A stretch of 26,734 bases of DNA from a virus: positions 1 to 26,734 of IMG/VR virus record IMGVR_UViG_3300002514_006559. One strand, 5' to 3'. A program made the translations under genes and the position numbers. Under the pieces are notes generated by a model, which saw only the letters and a program-made list of their open reading frames with translations, was not told where the DNA came from and made no database searches. Of the stretch, positions 1 to 8,478 are shown piece by piece; within the stretch, counting starts at the first letter, position 1; each line of letters starts with the position of its first letter.

Positions 1-852
1 TTTGCAAAAGTTTTAGTGGATGACCAAATTATAGATAGATTTTACGCGGGAGAACAAATCTTTTTATCTGATGCTGTTGACGAAAAGCCTGAATTATATG
101 CTAATCAATTTGTGATGTTAGTGTCTTCTTCTAATGAGAAGAAAACTGCAATTACTAGATTTATTGATACACTTATACCATTTAAAAAAATCCCAGATCG
201 AAAAGAAGAAGATGGATGGGGTATAAACCCTAAAAATAAAGAACAAAATTTTGCTCTTGATTTACTTTTAGATCCTGAGATTCCTATTGTTTCTTTAATT
301 GGAAAAGCAGGGAGTGGAAAAACCTTATGTGCTCTTGCTGCTGGATTGCAACAAGTAATGGGTGAAGATTCTGTTTATAATCGCATGATTGTTTCAAGGC
401 CCATTATGCCAATGGGTAAAGATTTAGGATATTTACCTGGAACAATGGAAGAAAAAATGGCACCTTGGCTTGCCCCTATTCAAGATAATCTGAGATTTCT
501 ATTTGGAGATGATAGTTTGATGCTTTATCAATATATGCAAAAAAAAATTATTGAAATAGAAGCATTAACTTATATAAGAGGGAGATCAATTCAAAAAGCT
601 TATATTATTATTGATGAATGTCAAAATTTGACACGACATGAGATTAAAACTATCTTAACTCGTGTCGGCCATGGAAGTAAAATTGTTTTGACTGGAGATA
701 TTGAGCAAATAGATAATGTTAATATAGATGAAACCTCAAATGGTTTAACTTATGCAATTGAAAAGTTAAAACCTTATGATATTACAGGCCATATTACATT
801 CTTGAAGGGAGAGCGGTCTAAAGTGGCAACTTTGACATCTAAAGTTCTTTAA
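1..852 (+). CDS. phoH: PhoH-like ATPase, probably the C-terminal part of a PIN-PhoH protein (5' end outside window)
   Basis: The reading frame is open to the left edge, so the gene begins outside the window; the GTG at 16 is only an internal candidate start. Counting from that GTG, a P-loop Walker A GKAGSGKT lies at residues 96-103 and a Walker B IIIDE at 197-201. Between them are typical PhoH segments (SRPIMPMGKDLGYLPG at 127-142, then EKMAPW). About 90 residues precede the P-loop, with the LYANQF/FKKIP linker look of PIN-PhoH (YlaK/PhoH2) proteins, so an upstream PIN nuclease domain is expected but not visible. PhoH proteins are cytoplasmic NTPases, and PIN-PhoH fusions are linked to RNA unwinding and cleavage. 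They are very common in marine phages, often outside any phosphate regulon. The family call is secure; the cellular role is not. Confidence 0.9.
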   Translation, partial: FAKVLVDDQIIDRFYAGEQIFLSDAVDEKPELYANQFVMLVSSSNEKKTAITRFIDTLIPFKKIPDRKEEDGWGINPKNKEQNFALDLLLDPEIPIVSLIGKAGSGKTLCALAAGLQQVMGEDSVYNRMIVSRPIMPMGKDLGYLPGTMEEKMAPWLAPIQDNLRFLFGDDSLMLYQYMQKKIIEIEALTYIRGRSIQKAYIIIDECQNLTRHEIKTILTRVGHGSKIVLTGDIEQIDNVNIDETSNGLTYAIEKLKPYDITGHITFLKGERSKVATLTSKVL

Positions 853-913
853 TTTTAAAAGAGTTTGAAAATGTGATATGATCTAATCAATATATTATAT
901 TGTATATTAAGAT

Positions 914-1603
914 ATGAAAAAATATTTAAAACATTCTGTTGAGAAATCCTTAAAAGAAAGAAAGGAATATCACTTATATGATATTCCTGTTTCTATTTTA
1001 AATCCACTTCCAGAACATATCAATATAGAAGATATTTTAAATAGAATAAAGGATTTAGTTCCTTATGAAATATGTTCTGATCTTGAAGGAATTTATATTG
1101 GTGAATTTTCTGAATTAAAAGATCGAAAAATTCAAGCGATGTTTAAAGAAGGTGCGATTTATCTTTCTTCTTTTAAAGATTTTCCTGATGTAACAGATAA
1201 AATTATTGTTAATGATATTATTCATGAGTTAGCTCATGTGTTTGAGGATAATTCTTATTTTGATATTTATGATGATAGTTCAATTGAAAATGAATATATT
1301 GGAAAAAAGAAGAAATTAGTTGCTTTATTAAGAGCTAATGAAATTTCGTTTGCTGGCATGGGTAAACTATTTTTTTCTGATGAATTTGTAGATGAATTAG
1401 ATGATTTTTTATTTAATAATTTAGGCTATGACAACTTAGCACTTTTAACTGCTGGTTTATTTATGTCTCCTTATTCAGTCACATCAATTAGAGAATATTT
1501 TGCTAACGGTTTTGAAGAATACATAAATGGAGATCAAAACTATCTAAAAGATATAAGCCCAGCTTTATATAATAAATTAGAAAATATTTTAAACACGGAG
1601 TAA
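914..1603 (+). CDS. Putative HExxH zinc metalloprotease (gluzincin-like), unrecognised family
   Basis: A 229-residue protein with no function I can name by overall similarity. Residues 104-108 read HELAH within a hydrophobic context (IIVNDIIHELAHVF), a zinc-binding HExxH helix. About 86 residues later comes REYFANGFEEY (193-203), resembling the helix that supplies the third, glutamate ligand in gluzincins such as anthrax lethal factor (E194 would be the ligand). This pairing is the only functional evidence. No signal peptide or membrane segment is seen, so a cytoplasmic or virion-packaged protease is most likely. It follows a 61-base AT-rich spacer after the PhoH gene, and no clear Shine-Dalgarno precedes the ATG. 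A phage protease could process virion proteins or host targets; that is inference. Confidence 0.6.
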   Translation: MKKYLKHSVEKSLKERKEYHLYDIPVSILNPLPEHINIEDILNRIKDLVPYEICSDLEGIYIGEFSELKDRKIQAMFKEGAIYLSSFKDFPDVTDKIIVNDIIHELAHVFEDNSYFDIYDDSSIENEYIGKKKKLVALLRANEISFAGMGKLFFSDEFVDELDDFLFNNLGYDNLALLTAGLFMSPYSVTSIREYFANGFEEYINGDQNYLKDISPALYNKLENILNTE

Positions 1604-1607
1604 AGAA

Positions 1608-1895
1608 ATGGAAGTTAATGTTAATAAAAAACAAGATCGTTTAGTGGTGGATGTTACTATAGATAATGATCCAGTAAGAAAAATCTCAGCAACCACAGCT
1701 AAAATTAAATTATGGTTATCTGAAAATGATTATACATATGGAGAATGCATCCAAGAATCAAGATTGTGTAATAGAAATAACACATTCTCAGGACAATGGG
1801 TGTTTCTTTTATCTAATAATAAAAAAACAGTTGACAAAACACCCCAACCTGTGGTATCATCAAATAGTGATAAGAAAACTAAAAAAAATTCTTAA
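1608..1895 (+). CDS. Small hypothetical protein
   Basis: A 95-residue protein that I do not recognise. The ATG is preceded by a good CGGAG site, and it starts four bases after the metalloprotease stop, so the two are probably co-translated. The N-terminal 70 residues are mixed alpha/beta with two cysteines (about 46 and 54). The last 20 residues are rich in Ser, Lys, Asn and Thr and look disordered. No membrane segment. An overlapping frame (1726-1932) is also open, but lacks a ribosome-binding site and would run into the next gene, so this frame is preferred. Confidence 0.6.
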   Translation: MEVNVNKKQDRLVVDVTIDNDPVRKISATTAKIKLWLSENDYTYGECIQESRLCNRNNTFSGQWVFLLSNNKKTVDKTPQPVVSSNSDKKTKKNS

Positions 1896-1912
1896 CTACA
1901 AGATGAGTAAAA

Positions 1913-2680
1913 ATGCCACATGTATCATTTAGTGCTTTAAAAAATTGGGATTTTTGCCCATTCTATCATAAGCTTACATATATCGACAGAATTAAGCTTT
2001 TCAAAGGAAATGTTTATACTGCTTTTGGCACAGCCCTTCATGAAGCATGTGAAAAGCTTACATTAAATGAATCTGTTGATTATAAAAATGTCTTTAAACA
2101 ATCATTTAAAGATGAACTCAGTAAATTAAAAGATATACCAGAAGAACATGCGCCAATGATCTTAGAAATGAAAGTTCAAGGTATTGAACTTGCTTCTATG
2201 GTTTTAGAAGCTCTTAATATTAAATTTCCAGGATATAAAGTTGTTTCCGCAGAAGAAGAAATCTTTGAACCAATTCTCGATTGTGCTGGTGAATATGATT
2301 ATAAAGGTTTTCTAGATCTCGTTGTTAAAACTCCAGATGGAAAATATCATATTATTGATTGGAAGTCATGCTCATGGGGCTGGGACATTCAGAGAAAGAC
2401 AGCAAAAATGACAACCTATCAATTAACTTTTTATAAAAACTTTTTTTGTGAAAAGCACAATGTTGACCCAAAAAATGTTGAAACTTATTTTGGCCTTTTA
2501 AAGCGAACAGCAAAGAAAAACAAGATTGAAATCTTCCGAGTTTCCAGCGGACCAAGAAAAATTAAAAATGCATTAAACATTTTAAATAAGGCGGTGTATA
2601 ATATCCATAATAATAACCACCCAAAAAATCGCCTAAAATGTGATAAGTGCGAATTTAATAGAACTGAGTGGTGCCCGTAG
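1913..2680 (+). CDS. PD-(D/E)XK exonuclease, Cas4/RecB-like, with predicted iron-sulfur cluster
   Basis: A 255-residue nuclease of the Cas4/RecB-C superfamily. It opens with SFSALKNWDFCPFYHKL, the usual N-terminal motif with the first cluster cysteine (C15). GTALHEACE supplies the metal-binding H43. GFLDLVV gives D135 and IIDWKS gives D149-x-K151, the PD-(D/E)XK core. A QxxxY-like helix (TTYQLTFY, 167-174) follows. The C-terminus carries C243, C246 and C254 (KCDKCEFNRTEWC), so the C...CxxC...C arrangement of a 4Fe-4S cluster is complete. Such enzymes degrade or trim DNA ends and are frequent in phages for recombination or replication. No Cas1/Cas2 or repeats are nearby, so a CRISPR role is unlikely. 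The start ATG lies 15 bases after the previous stop. Confidence 0.85.
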   Translation: MPHVSFSALKNWDFCPFYHKLTYIDRIKLFKGNVYTAFGTALHEACEKLTLNESVDYKNVFKQSFKDELSKLKDIPEEHAPMILEMKVQGIELASMVLEALNIKFPGYKVVSAEEEIFEPILDCAGEYDYKGFLDLVVKTPDGKYHIIDWKSCSWGWDIQRKTAKMTTYQLTFYKNFFCEKHNVDPKNVETYFGLLKRTAKKNKIEIFRVSSGPRKIKNALNILNKAVYNIHNNNHPKNRLKCDKCEFNRTEWCP

Positions 2681-2693
2681 GAGAAAAAATAAA

Positions 2694-4061
2694 GTGGTAG
2701 AAAAAGTTGTGGATTTAGAATTTGCACCACAAGATAATAAAAAGAAAATTAAAGTTTTAACAATATCAGATCATCCTCTCTCACCTTCTGGAGTGGGAAT
2801 CCAAACAAAATATTTTATTCATGGTTTGTTAAAAACAGGCAAATTTTCTTTTATTAGTTTAGGTGGAGCAATCAAACATGAAGATTATAAGCCTCTTAAA
2901 ACTGAAGAATTTGGAGATGATTGGATTCTTTTTCCTGTTGATGGATATGGAGGCCCAGACATTGTTCGATCTATGCTGAGAACTCATAAGCCAGATATTG
3001 TATGGTTTATGACAGATCCTCGATTTTTTCCCTGGTTATGGCAAATGGAGAATGAAATACGCTCTTTGTGTCCTTTGGTTTATTATCATGTTTGGGACAA
3101 TTTTCCATATCCTAGTTTTAATAAGGTTTGGTATGATTCGACTGATGTTATGGTAACTATTTCAAAATTAACATCAAATATTGTCCAGACTGTTTCTCCC
3201 GACACCGAAGAACATTATTTGCCACACACTTCACCACTTCATCTCTTTAAAAAAGTGCCCGAAGAACATCGAAGAAAAGTGAGAAAAGAACAGTTTAAAA
3301 TTGATGATGATCATCTTTTAGTTTTTTGGAATAGTCGGAATGCAAGGAGAAAACAAAGCGGTTCTTTAATTTTCTGGTTTAATGACTTTTTAAAGAAGCT
3401 TCAAAAGAAAAACAAAAACGCAAAAGCCTCTTTGTTGATGCATACTGAACCTAAAGATCCAAACGGTCAGGATTTATTTGCTATCATTGCAGAATTAGGT
3501 TTGAATAAAGGCGAAGTTTTAATATCATCGCAAAAAATGGATCCTCAAAATTTAATTGATATATATAATGCAGCAGATGTTACTGTTGGTATTTCCGATG
3601 CTGAAGGATTTGGGTTATCAACCTTTGAATCTTTAGCGTGTGAAACTCCTATTGTCGTAACGATGACAGGCGGATTGCAAGAGCAAGTAACTAAAATAAA
3701 CTCAGTTTCTCAAAAACAAATGTTAAAAAGAAATTCAACAACAAAATCAGTTACCCTATATGAACATGGAATTGGATTGGAGCCAACATCAAAAGCGATC
3801 ATTGGCTCTCAAGAAGTTCCATTTATTTATGAAGATAGAATATCAGGTGATGTTGTAGTAGATGCTTTAATGCAAATGTATGAAATGGGAAAAGAGAAGC
3901 GTGAAGAATTGGGTGCCGCTGGTCGCCAGCATATTGAAGAAAATTATAATTTTCAAAATTTTGAAAGAAAATGGGAAAAAATTATGTTAAACACTCATGA
4001 AAAACACGGATCATGGGATAATAGAAAAAATTATAAATCTTGGGAGTTGCGAACAGTATGA
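2694..4061 (+). CDS. Glycosyltransferase, GT4-type (GT-B fold)
   Basis: A 455-residue predicted retaining glycosyltransferase. The GTG at 2694 was chosen because an AGGAG site (2679-2683) sits 10 bases upstream. A longer form from an ATG at 2640 would overlap the nuclease gene by 41 bases and lacks a ribosome-binding site. The N-terminal domain begins with a Rossmann-like strand and glycine loop (VLTISDHPLSPSGVG, about 21-35). The C-terminal domain has the donor-binding EX7E signature (E304-GFGLSTF-E312), followed by ETPIVVTMTGG as in GT4 enzymes. No membrane segment is seen, so it should be soluble and cytoplasmic. It is the first gene of the island and overlaps the next glycosyltransferase by four bases (ATGA). 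Sugar donor and acceptor cannot be told from sequence. Confidence 0.85.
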   Translation: MVEKVVDLEFAPQDNKKKIKVLTISDHPLSPSGVGIQTKYFIHGLLKTGKFSFISLGGAIKHEDYKPLKTEEFGDDWILFPVDGYGGPDIVRSMLRTHKPDIVWFMTDPRFFPWLWQMENEIRSLCPLVYYHVWDNFPYPSFNKVWYDSTDVMVTISKLTSNIVQTVSPDTEEHYLPHTSPLHLFKKVPEEHRRKVRKEQFKIDDDHLLVFWNSRNARRKQSGSLIFWFNDFLKKLQKKNKNAKASLLMHTEPKDPNGQDLFAIIAELGLNKGEVLISSQKMDPQNLIDIYNAADVTVGISDAEGFGLSTFESLACETPIVVTMTGGLQEQVTKINSVSQKQMLKRNSTTKSVTLYEHGIGLEPTSKAIIGSQEVPFIYEDRISGDVVVDALMQMYEMGKEKREELGAAGRQHIEENYNFQNFERKWEKIMLNTHEKHGSWDNRKNYKSWELRTV

Positions 4062-5323
4062 AAAGAGTAGTTGTGAGAGGTCCAGCTTTAAGCCAAAGCG
4101 GATATGGAGAACACACTAGGTTTCTTTTAAGAGCTTTACGCTCGCGGACGGATCTTTTTGAAATATTTTTTATTAATACTAATTGGGGCCAAACTGGTTG
4201 GATCTGGGAAGACAATGAGGAACGAAGATGGATGGATCTTCTTCTTCAAAAAACAATTCAGTACACTCAGCAAGGCGGACAATTTGATATTTCACTGCAA
4301 ATAACAATTCCAAATGAATGGGAAAAGATTGCAACAACTAATATTGGTGTTACAGCTGGAATTGAAACAACAAAAATTGCCCCTCAATGGGTTGAAAAAT
4401 CCTTGCAGATGGATAAGATTATTGTTGTTTCCGAACATGCTAAATATGGTTTTGTCAATACAGAATACCCAGCGAAAAATAATGCCACTGGTGAAGATTT
4501 CATGGCTAAAACCACATGCCCTGTAGACGTTGTAAATTATCCGGTTAAAGAAATCGAACCTAAACCTATTTCTTTAGATTTAAAATATGATTTCAATTTC
4601 TTAACAATTGGAACTTGGATTCCAAGAAAAAATTTAGAAAATACTGTTAAATGGTTTGTTGAACAATTTTATGATGATGAAGTGGGACTCATTGTTAAGA
4701 CTTCTATGGCTAGAAATTGTTTACAGGATAGAGAGATAACTTCTATTAGATTACAAGAGCTATTAAATGAATATAAAGAAAGGAAATGTGAAGTTTATCT
4801 TTTACATGGAGACATATCCGAAGAAGAAATGACTGGTTTATATCAACACCCAAAGGTTCGGTCTTTTATTAGTTTATCTCATGGCGAAGGCTTTGGTCTT
4901 CCACTTTATGAAGCAGCTTATAATGCTTTGCCTATTATTGCTCCTGCATGGAGTGGTCATTGTGATTTTCTTTATGTTCCTAAAAAAGATAGTAAAGGAA
5001 AAGTTAAAAATACTGCTATGTTTTCGTCTGTTTCTTATGATCTTAAACCAGTACAAGAGAATGCTCTCTGGGAAGGTGTAATTCAAAAAGACTCAATGTG
5101 GTGTTTTCCTAAAGAGTGGGCTGCAAAAAAAGAAATGAAGGCAGCAATCAAAAACGAAAAAACCTTAAAATCAAAAGCAAAAAAACTTCAGAAATATTTA
5201 AAAGAAACATTTTCTGCTGAACAACAATATGAGAAAATGTGTTTCTCAGTTAATGGAAAAGAAGAAGCCTTGGATGATGATTGGTTAGAACAAATTGAAA
5301 GTATTGTTCAAGAATATGCTTAG
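4058..5323 (+). CDS. Glycosyltransferase, GT4-type (GT-B fold)
   Basis: A 421-residue glycosyltransferase starting at the ATG that overlaps the previous stop (ATGA); a GGGAG lies about 11 bases upstream. A TTG at 4040 in the same frame is less likely. The protein opens MKRVVVRGPALSQSGYGEH, a beta strand and glycine-rich loop much like its upstream neighbour. Its donor-binding motif is E277-GFGLPLY-E285, followed by LPIIAPAWSGHCDF, typical of GT4. The C-terminal 70 residues are Lys/Glu-rich and helical. There is no signal peptide or membrane anchor. The two neighbouring proteins share architecture but are clearly diverged, so they probably add different sugars or act in sequence on the same glycan. 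Confidence 0.85.
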   Translation: MKRVVVRGPALSQSGYGEHTRFLLRALRSRTDLFEIFFINTNWGQTGWIWEDNEERRWMDLLLQKTIQYTQQGGQFDISLQITIPNEWEKIATTNIGVTAGIETTKIAPQWVEKSLQMDKIIVVSEHAKYGFVNTEYPAKNNATGEDFMAKTTCPVDVVNYPVKEIEPKPISLDLKYDFNFLTIGTWIPRKNLENTVKWFVEQFYDDEVGLIVKTSMARNCLQDREITSIRLQELLNEYKERKCEVYLLHGDISEEEMTGLYQHPKVRSFISLSHGEGFGLPLYEAAYNALPIIAPAWSGHCDFLYVPKKDSKGKVKNTAMFSSVSYDLKPVQENALWEGVIQKDSMWCFPKEWAAKKEMKAAIKNEKTLKSKAKKLQKYLKETFSAEQQYEKMCFSVNGKEEALDDDWLEQIESIVQEYA

Positions 5324-5331
5324 GTTTTCGG

Positions 5332-7011
5332 ATGAATATAATTTTTATTGCCGATTATTTTGTTGAGCATATTATTGGTGGCGGAGAACTAAATAACGAA
5401 GAATTAATTACGATGTTGTCTGATAAAGGACACACTGTTAAAAAACATCAATCTCAGTTTATAACTCCACAATTTTTGAAGGCAAATTTAAGTAATTTTT
5501 TTATTGTTTCAAATTTTGTTAATTTATCTTTTAAAGCCAGAGAAGTTTTAACACAGAAATGTCGTTATATTATTTATGAGCATGACCACAAATATTTAAG
5601 TAAAAGAGATCCAGCAAAATACAAAGATTTTAAAGCGCCACAAACTGATATTATAAATTTTTATTTTTATAAAAATGCTCAAGCAGTCTTATGTCAATCC
5701 AAATTTCATAAAGATATTATTGAAAAAAATCTGCATCTTGATAACATTATTAATGTGGGTGGTAATTTATGGTCTTTAAAATCTTTAGAAAAAATGCGTT
5801 CTTTCGGCAATCGGCCCAAAAGCGATAAGTGTTCAATACTTAATTCATCTATCCCACATAAGAATACTGAGGGTGCAATACAATATGCTAATGCTAAAAA
5901 GATAAATTATGAATTAATAGCAAGTTCAAATTATGATCAGTTTTTGGAGAGCCTGGGAGAAAATAAAAAATTTCTTTTCTTGCCCAAAACACCAGAGACT
6001 TTATCAAGAGTTGTTGTTGAAGCTAGAATGATGGGTTGTTCAGTTCTTACAAATAATTTAGTTGGTGCCGCAAGTGAAGATTGGTTTAAGATAAAAGGTT
6101 CAGAGCTAATTGATTTGATGACAAGCAAGCGTGATGAAATCCAATCTATAGTCGAAAAATGTCTTCAATTTAAAAGAAAACAAGATCAAACCCCTCTAGT
6201 GTCTATAGTCACCACTTTTCACAAAGCTGATGAATATTTGGAAGATTATATGAAAAATATCACAGGACAAGACATGTTTGAACAGTGCGAGCTAATCATA
6301 TTAGATGCGGCATCACCAGGAAATGAACAAACTACAATAAACAAGTATTTAAAAAAATATCCCAATATAACATATAAAAGATTTTCTGAAAGATTATCCA
6401 TTACTTCATGTCTTAATAAAGGCATAAAACTTTCAAAAGGTAAATATTTAACATTTGGTTTTGTTGATGATATCAAAAGAAAAGATTGTATTGAGGTTTT
6501 ATACAAAAACATTATTAAAAATCCTGATATTAGTTTAGTCTATGGAGATGTTTTTATGACAGAACAACCTCATGAATCATATGAATCCAATTCTTCGGAT
6601 GGTAAAATGTTTGAACATTCTAGGTATGAATTTTCTAAAGAAAATATGGTAAAATGTTTGCCCGGTCCCATGCCTTTATGGGATCGAATAATACATGAAT
6701 CATGTGGATTTTTTGACGAAGAAAATTGTAATTTTGCAGATGATTGGGATATGTGGTTGAGAGCAGTTAGTGTAGGTCATAAATTTAAGAAAGTCAATGA
6801 AGTTGTTGGTTTATATTTTGGTGGTGGACGATCTCGTCAAGATAATAATTTAGAACAACAGAAAGAAGAAGCTCAAATCTTCTTTAAATATCGAAATATT
6901 TTTGGGAGAAGATTCGAGGAATACAAAACATATTTTATGCAATTTTTAACAGGAGAAAATAATAGTGAACAACGACAGGAAATATCTTCCGACTCTATCC
7001 GAGTTGGTTGA
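5332..7011 (+). CDS. Two-domain glycosyltransferase: GT4-like N-terminal and GT2 C-terminal domain
   Basis: A 559-residue protein with two glycosyltransferase modules. Residues 1 to about 275 resemble a GT-B enzyme: a strand plus IIGGGE loop (14-19), and near the end PKTPETLSRVVVEARMMG, matching the EX7E donor helix (E222...E230). From about 288 a GT2 (GT-A) domain starts with LVSIVTTFHKADEYLEDYM, continues with ILDAASPG (324-330), carries a VDD (378-380) in the DXD position, and has ADDWDMWLR (469-477), the usual GT2 acceptor or base motif. Such fusions often add two successive sugars. The ATG lies 8 bases after the previous stop with only a weak ribosome-binding site. The last 47 bases overlap the next gene. 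No membrane segments. Confidence 0.82.
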   Translation: MNIIFIADYFVEHIIGGGELNNEELITMLSDKGHTVKKHQSQFITPQFLKANLSNFFIVSNFVNLSFKAREVLTQKCRYIIYEHDHKYLSKRDPAKYKDFKAPQTDIINFYFYKNAQAVLCQSKFHKDIIEKNLHLDNIINVGGNLWSLKSLEKMRSFGNRPKSDKCSILNSSIPHKNTEGAIQYANAKKINYELIASSNYDQFLESLGENKKFLFLPKTPETLSRVVVEARMMGCSVLTNNLVGAASEDWFKIKGSELIDLMTSKRDEIQSIVEKCLQFKRKQDQTPLVSIVTTFHKADEYLEDYMKNITGQDMFEQCELIILDAASPGNEQTTINKYLKKYPNITYKRFSERLSITSCLNKGIKLSKGKYLTFGFVDDIKRKDCIEVLYKNIIKNPDISLVYGDVFMTEQPHESYESNSSDGKMFEHSRYEFSKENMVKCLPGPMPLWDRIIHESCGFFDEENCNFADDWDMWLRAVSVGHKFKKVNEVVGLYFGGGRSRQDNNLEQQKEEAQIFFKYRNIFGRRFEEYKTYFMQFLTGENNSEQRQEISSDSIRVG

Positions 7012-7372
7012 TAGATTATCAATTGCTCAATTAAAAGAAGTTTTTATTTCTGAGCATAAAAAAGAGTATTCTCAAGAGATAAAAGATATACTCCATGACA
7101 TTGATTTAATAATGGAACAAAAAAGTGCTAAAATAGATGCAAATGCTATTAGAGCAATTGTGGTTTTGTCTCAAATGAATTTACATATTTGGCACAATGA
7201 ATCCAATTATCGTAAAGGAATTAGAGATGGCAATGATTTAGAGCTTACTCACGGATTAAATGGTATTAGAAATACTGCAAAAAATAAAATTCAAGAGAAA
7301 GTCGGTGGCCGCAAAGATTATAAGATAGATTGTTTGGCGGCTGAATTTGAAGATTGGGAGATTAGTTGGTAG
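6965..7372 (+). CDS. Small helical protein of unknown function in the glycan island
   Basis: A 135-residue protein, mostly predicted alpha-helical. Start GTG with a good AGGAGA about 8 bases upstream, lying inside the end of the preceding glycosyltransferase gene. Noticeable segments are PTLSELVDRLSIAQLK (about 9-24) and MNLHIWHNESNYRKG followed by LNGIRNTAKNKI, with charged residues regularly spaced on helices. The N..LW..E...R and N..RN..K.KI pattern reminds me of small proteins such as DUF4254 found beside glycosyltransferases, but I am not sure of homology. No catalytic motif is evident. Placement between a glycosyltransferase and sugar-metabolism enzymes, with overlaps at both ends, suggests a role in the same pathway, perhaps as an accessory subunit. 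Confidence 0.6.
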   Translation: MNNDRKYLPTLSELVDRLSIAQLKEVFISEHKKEYSQEIKDILHDIDLIMEQKSAKIDANAIRAIVVLSQMNLHIWHNESNYRKGIRDGNDLELTHGLNGIRNTAKNKIQEKVGGRKDYKIDCLAAEFEDWEISW

Positions 7373-8466
7373 ATCTTGATGATGTATATAATTTTGATGT
7401 TGTAATTGTTGGAGCAGGGGTTGTTGGTTTAGCAACAGCTCATGAACTGGCTAAACATTACGAAAATATACTAATTGTTGAAAAAGAAAATTCCATAGGC
7501 CAACACACTTCTAGTCGCAATAGTGGAATTATTCATTCGGGTATTTATTATCCTCCCCGCACCCTAAAATCCTCTCTATGTTTAAAAGGCAATACATTGC
7601 TTTATGACTTCTTACTCAAACATGATGTCCCACACAATAAATGTGGAAAATTGATCGTAGCGTCCACATTTGATGAAATTGAAAAACTAGATGCCATCTA
7701 TCAAAATGGTATAGAAAACAAAGTTCAAGGATTACGTTTTCTTACAGTGGATGAAATTAAAAAAGCGGAGCCGAATATCAATGCTATTAAAGCCATTTAT
7801 GTTCCAACTACAGGAATTGTGAACGCGCACCAATTAATGAATCAAATAAGGCATAATATTATTGAGGATGATGTGGTTGTAATATATAACAACACTGTTT
7901 CGGCTATAAAATATAATGAAAAGCAATATACACTGTCTTTTACAGAAGTAGATTTTCATGTTCAGTCAAAGGTGGTTATTAATGCAGCAGGCTTATGGAG
8001 TGATAAGATTGCCCAAATGATAGGAATTAATGATTATGAATTGGAATGGTACAAAGGAGAATATTATAAAACAAATAAATATCGAGGAATGAAACATTTG
8101 GTTTATCCTTTACCAGATGAAAATTCATTGGGAATTCACACTGTTATAGATTTAGAAGGCAATCTTTCTTTTGGCCCAAATGCATATTTTGTAAATAAAG
8201 TTGATTATGATATAAATTTTTTAAATCATCAAGAGTTTTGTGATAAAATAAATAAGTATTTAAGCATATCTCATAATGACATTTGGCCTGACACTAGCGG
8301 AATCCGCCCTAAAATTAAACAGCAGAGTGGGTTTAGAGATTTTGTGATTGCAAACGAAGCAGATAAAGGTTATAAAAATTTTATTAATTTGATAGGCATT
8401 GAATCACCTGGATTAACTTGTTGTTTTTCCATAGCAGAATATGTTAAAAATATTATCGAAGAATAG
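7366..8466 (+). CDS. lhgO: FAD-dependent 2-hydroxyacid oxidase, LhgO/L2HGDH family
   Basis: A 366-residue flavoprotein of the D-amino-acid-oxidase superfamily, closest in pattern to L-2-hydroxyglutarate oxidase. The N-terminal FAD-binding GAGVVG is at 16-21, with an acidic ribose-binding strand end (LIVEKE). The L2HGDH hallmark SSRNSGIIHSGIYY (49-62) is intact. Further family segments are VNAHQLM, INAAGLWSDKIA and, near the end, WPDTSGIRPKI and NLIGIESPGLT. These enzymes oxidise an L-2-hydroxyacid to the 2-keto acid; in bacteria LhgO passes electrons to the quinone pool. The start is a TTG with GGGAG five bases upstream, overlapping the previous gene by seven bases; no ATG is available near it. 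In this island the natural substrate may be another 2-hydroxyacid. Confidence 0.85.
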   Translation: MVDLDDVYNFDVVIVGAGVVGLATAHELAKHYENILIVEKENSIGQHTSSRNSGIIHSGIYYPPRTLKSSLCLKGNTLLYDFLLKHDVPHNKCGKLIVASTFDEIEKLDAIYQNGIENKVQGLRFLTVDEIKKAEPNINAIKAIYVPTTGIVNAHQLMNQIRHNIIEDDVVVIYNNTVSAIKYNEKQYTLSFTEVDFHVQSKVVINAAGLWSDKIAQMIGINDYELEWYKGEYYKTNKYRGMKHLVYPLPDENSLGIHTVIDLEGNLSFGPNAYFVNKVDYDINFLNHQEFCDKINKYLSISHNDIWPDTSGIRPKIKQQSGFRDFVIANEADKGYKNFINLIGIESPGLTCCFSIAEYVKNIIEE

Positions 8467-8478
8467 AGGAGTGAAAGA

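Noticed and set aside
853-913. Promoter in the AT-rich spacer after the PhoH gene
   Set aside because: The spacer has TA-rich runs but no pair of elements at sensible spacing that I could defend.
1726-1932. Open frame of 68 codons overlapping the small gene at 1608 and the start of the nuclease gene
   Set aside because: No ribosome-binding site; the overlapping frame at 1608 has one and fits the gene spacing better.
1913-2680. Cas4 as part of a CRISPR-Cas system
   Set aside because: No repeat-spacer array and no Cas1, Cas2 or effector genes are visible; Cas4-like nucleases are common phage recombination enzymes.
2640-2693. Longer N-terminus for the first glycosyltransferase from the ATG at 2640
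   Set aside because: It would overlap the nuclease gene by 41 bases without a ribosome-binding site, whereas the GTG at 2694 has AGGAG at good spacing.
2352-2730. Minus-strand open frames opposite the nuclease gene and similar ones elsewhere (e.g. 9806-10180, 15368-15682, 25302-25762)
   Set aside because: They lie wholly opposite well-supported genes and have low-complexity, Phe/Ser/Leu-rich translations typical of antisense AT-rich coding DNA.
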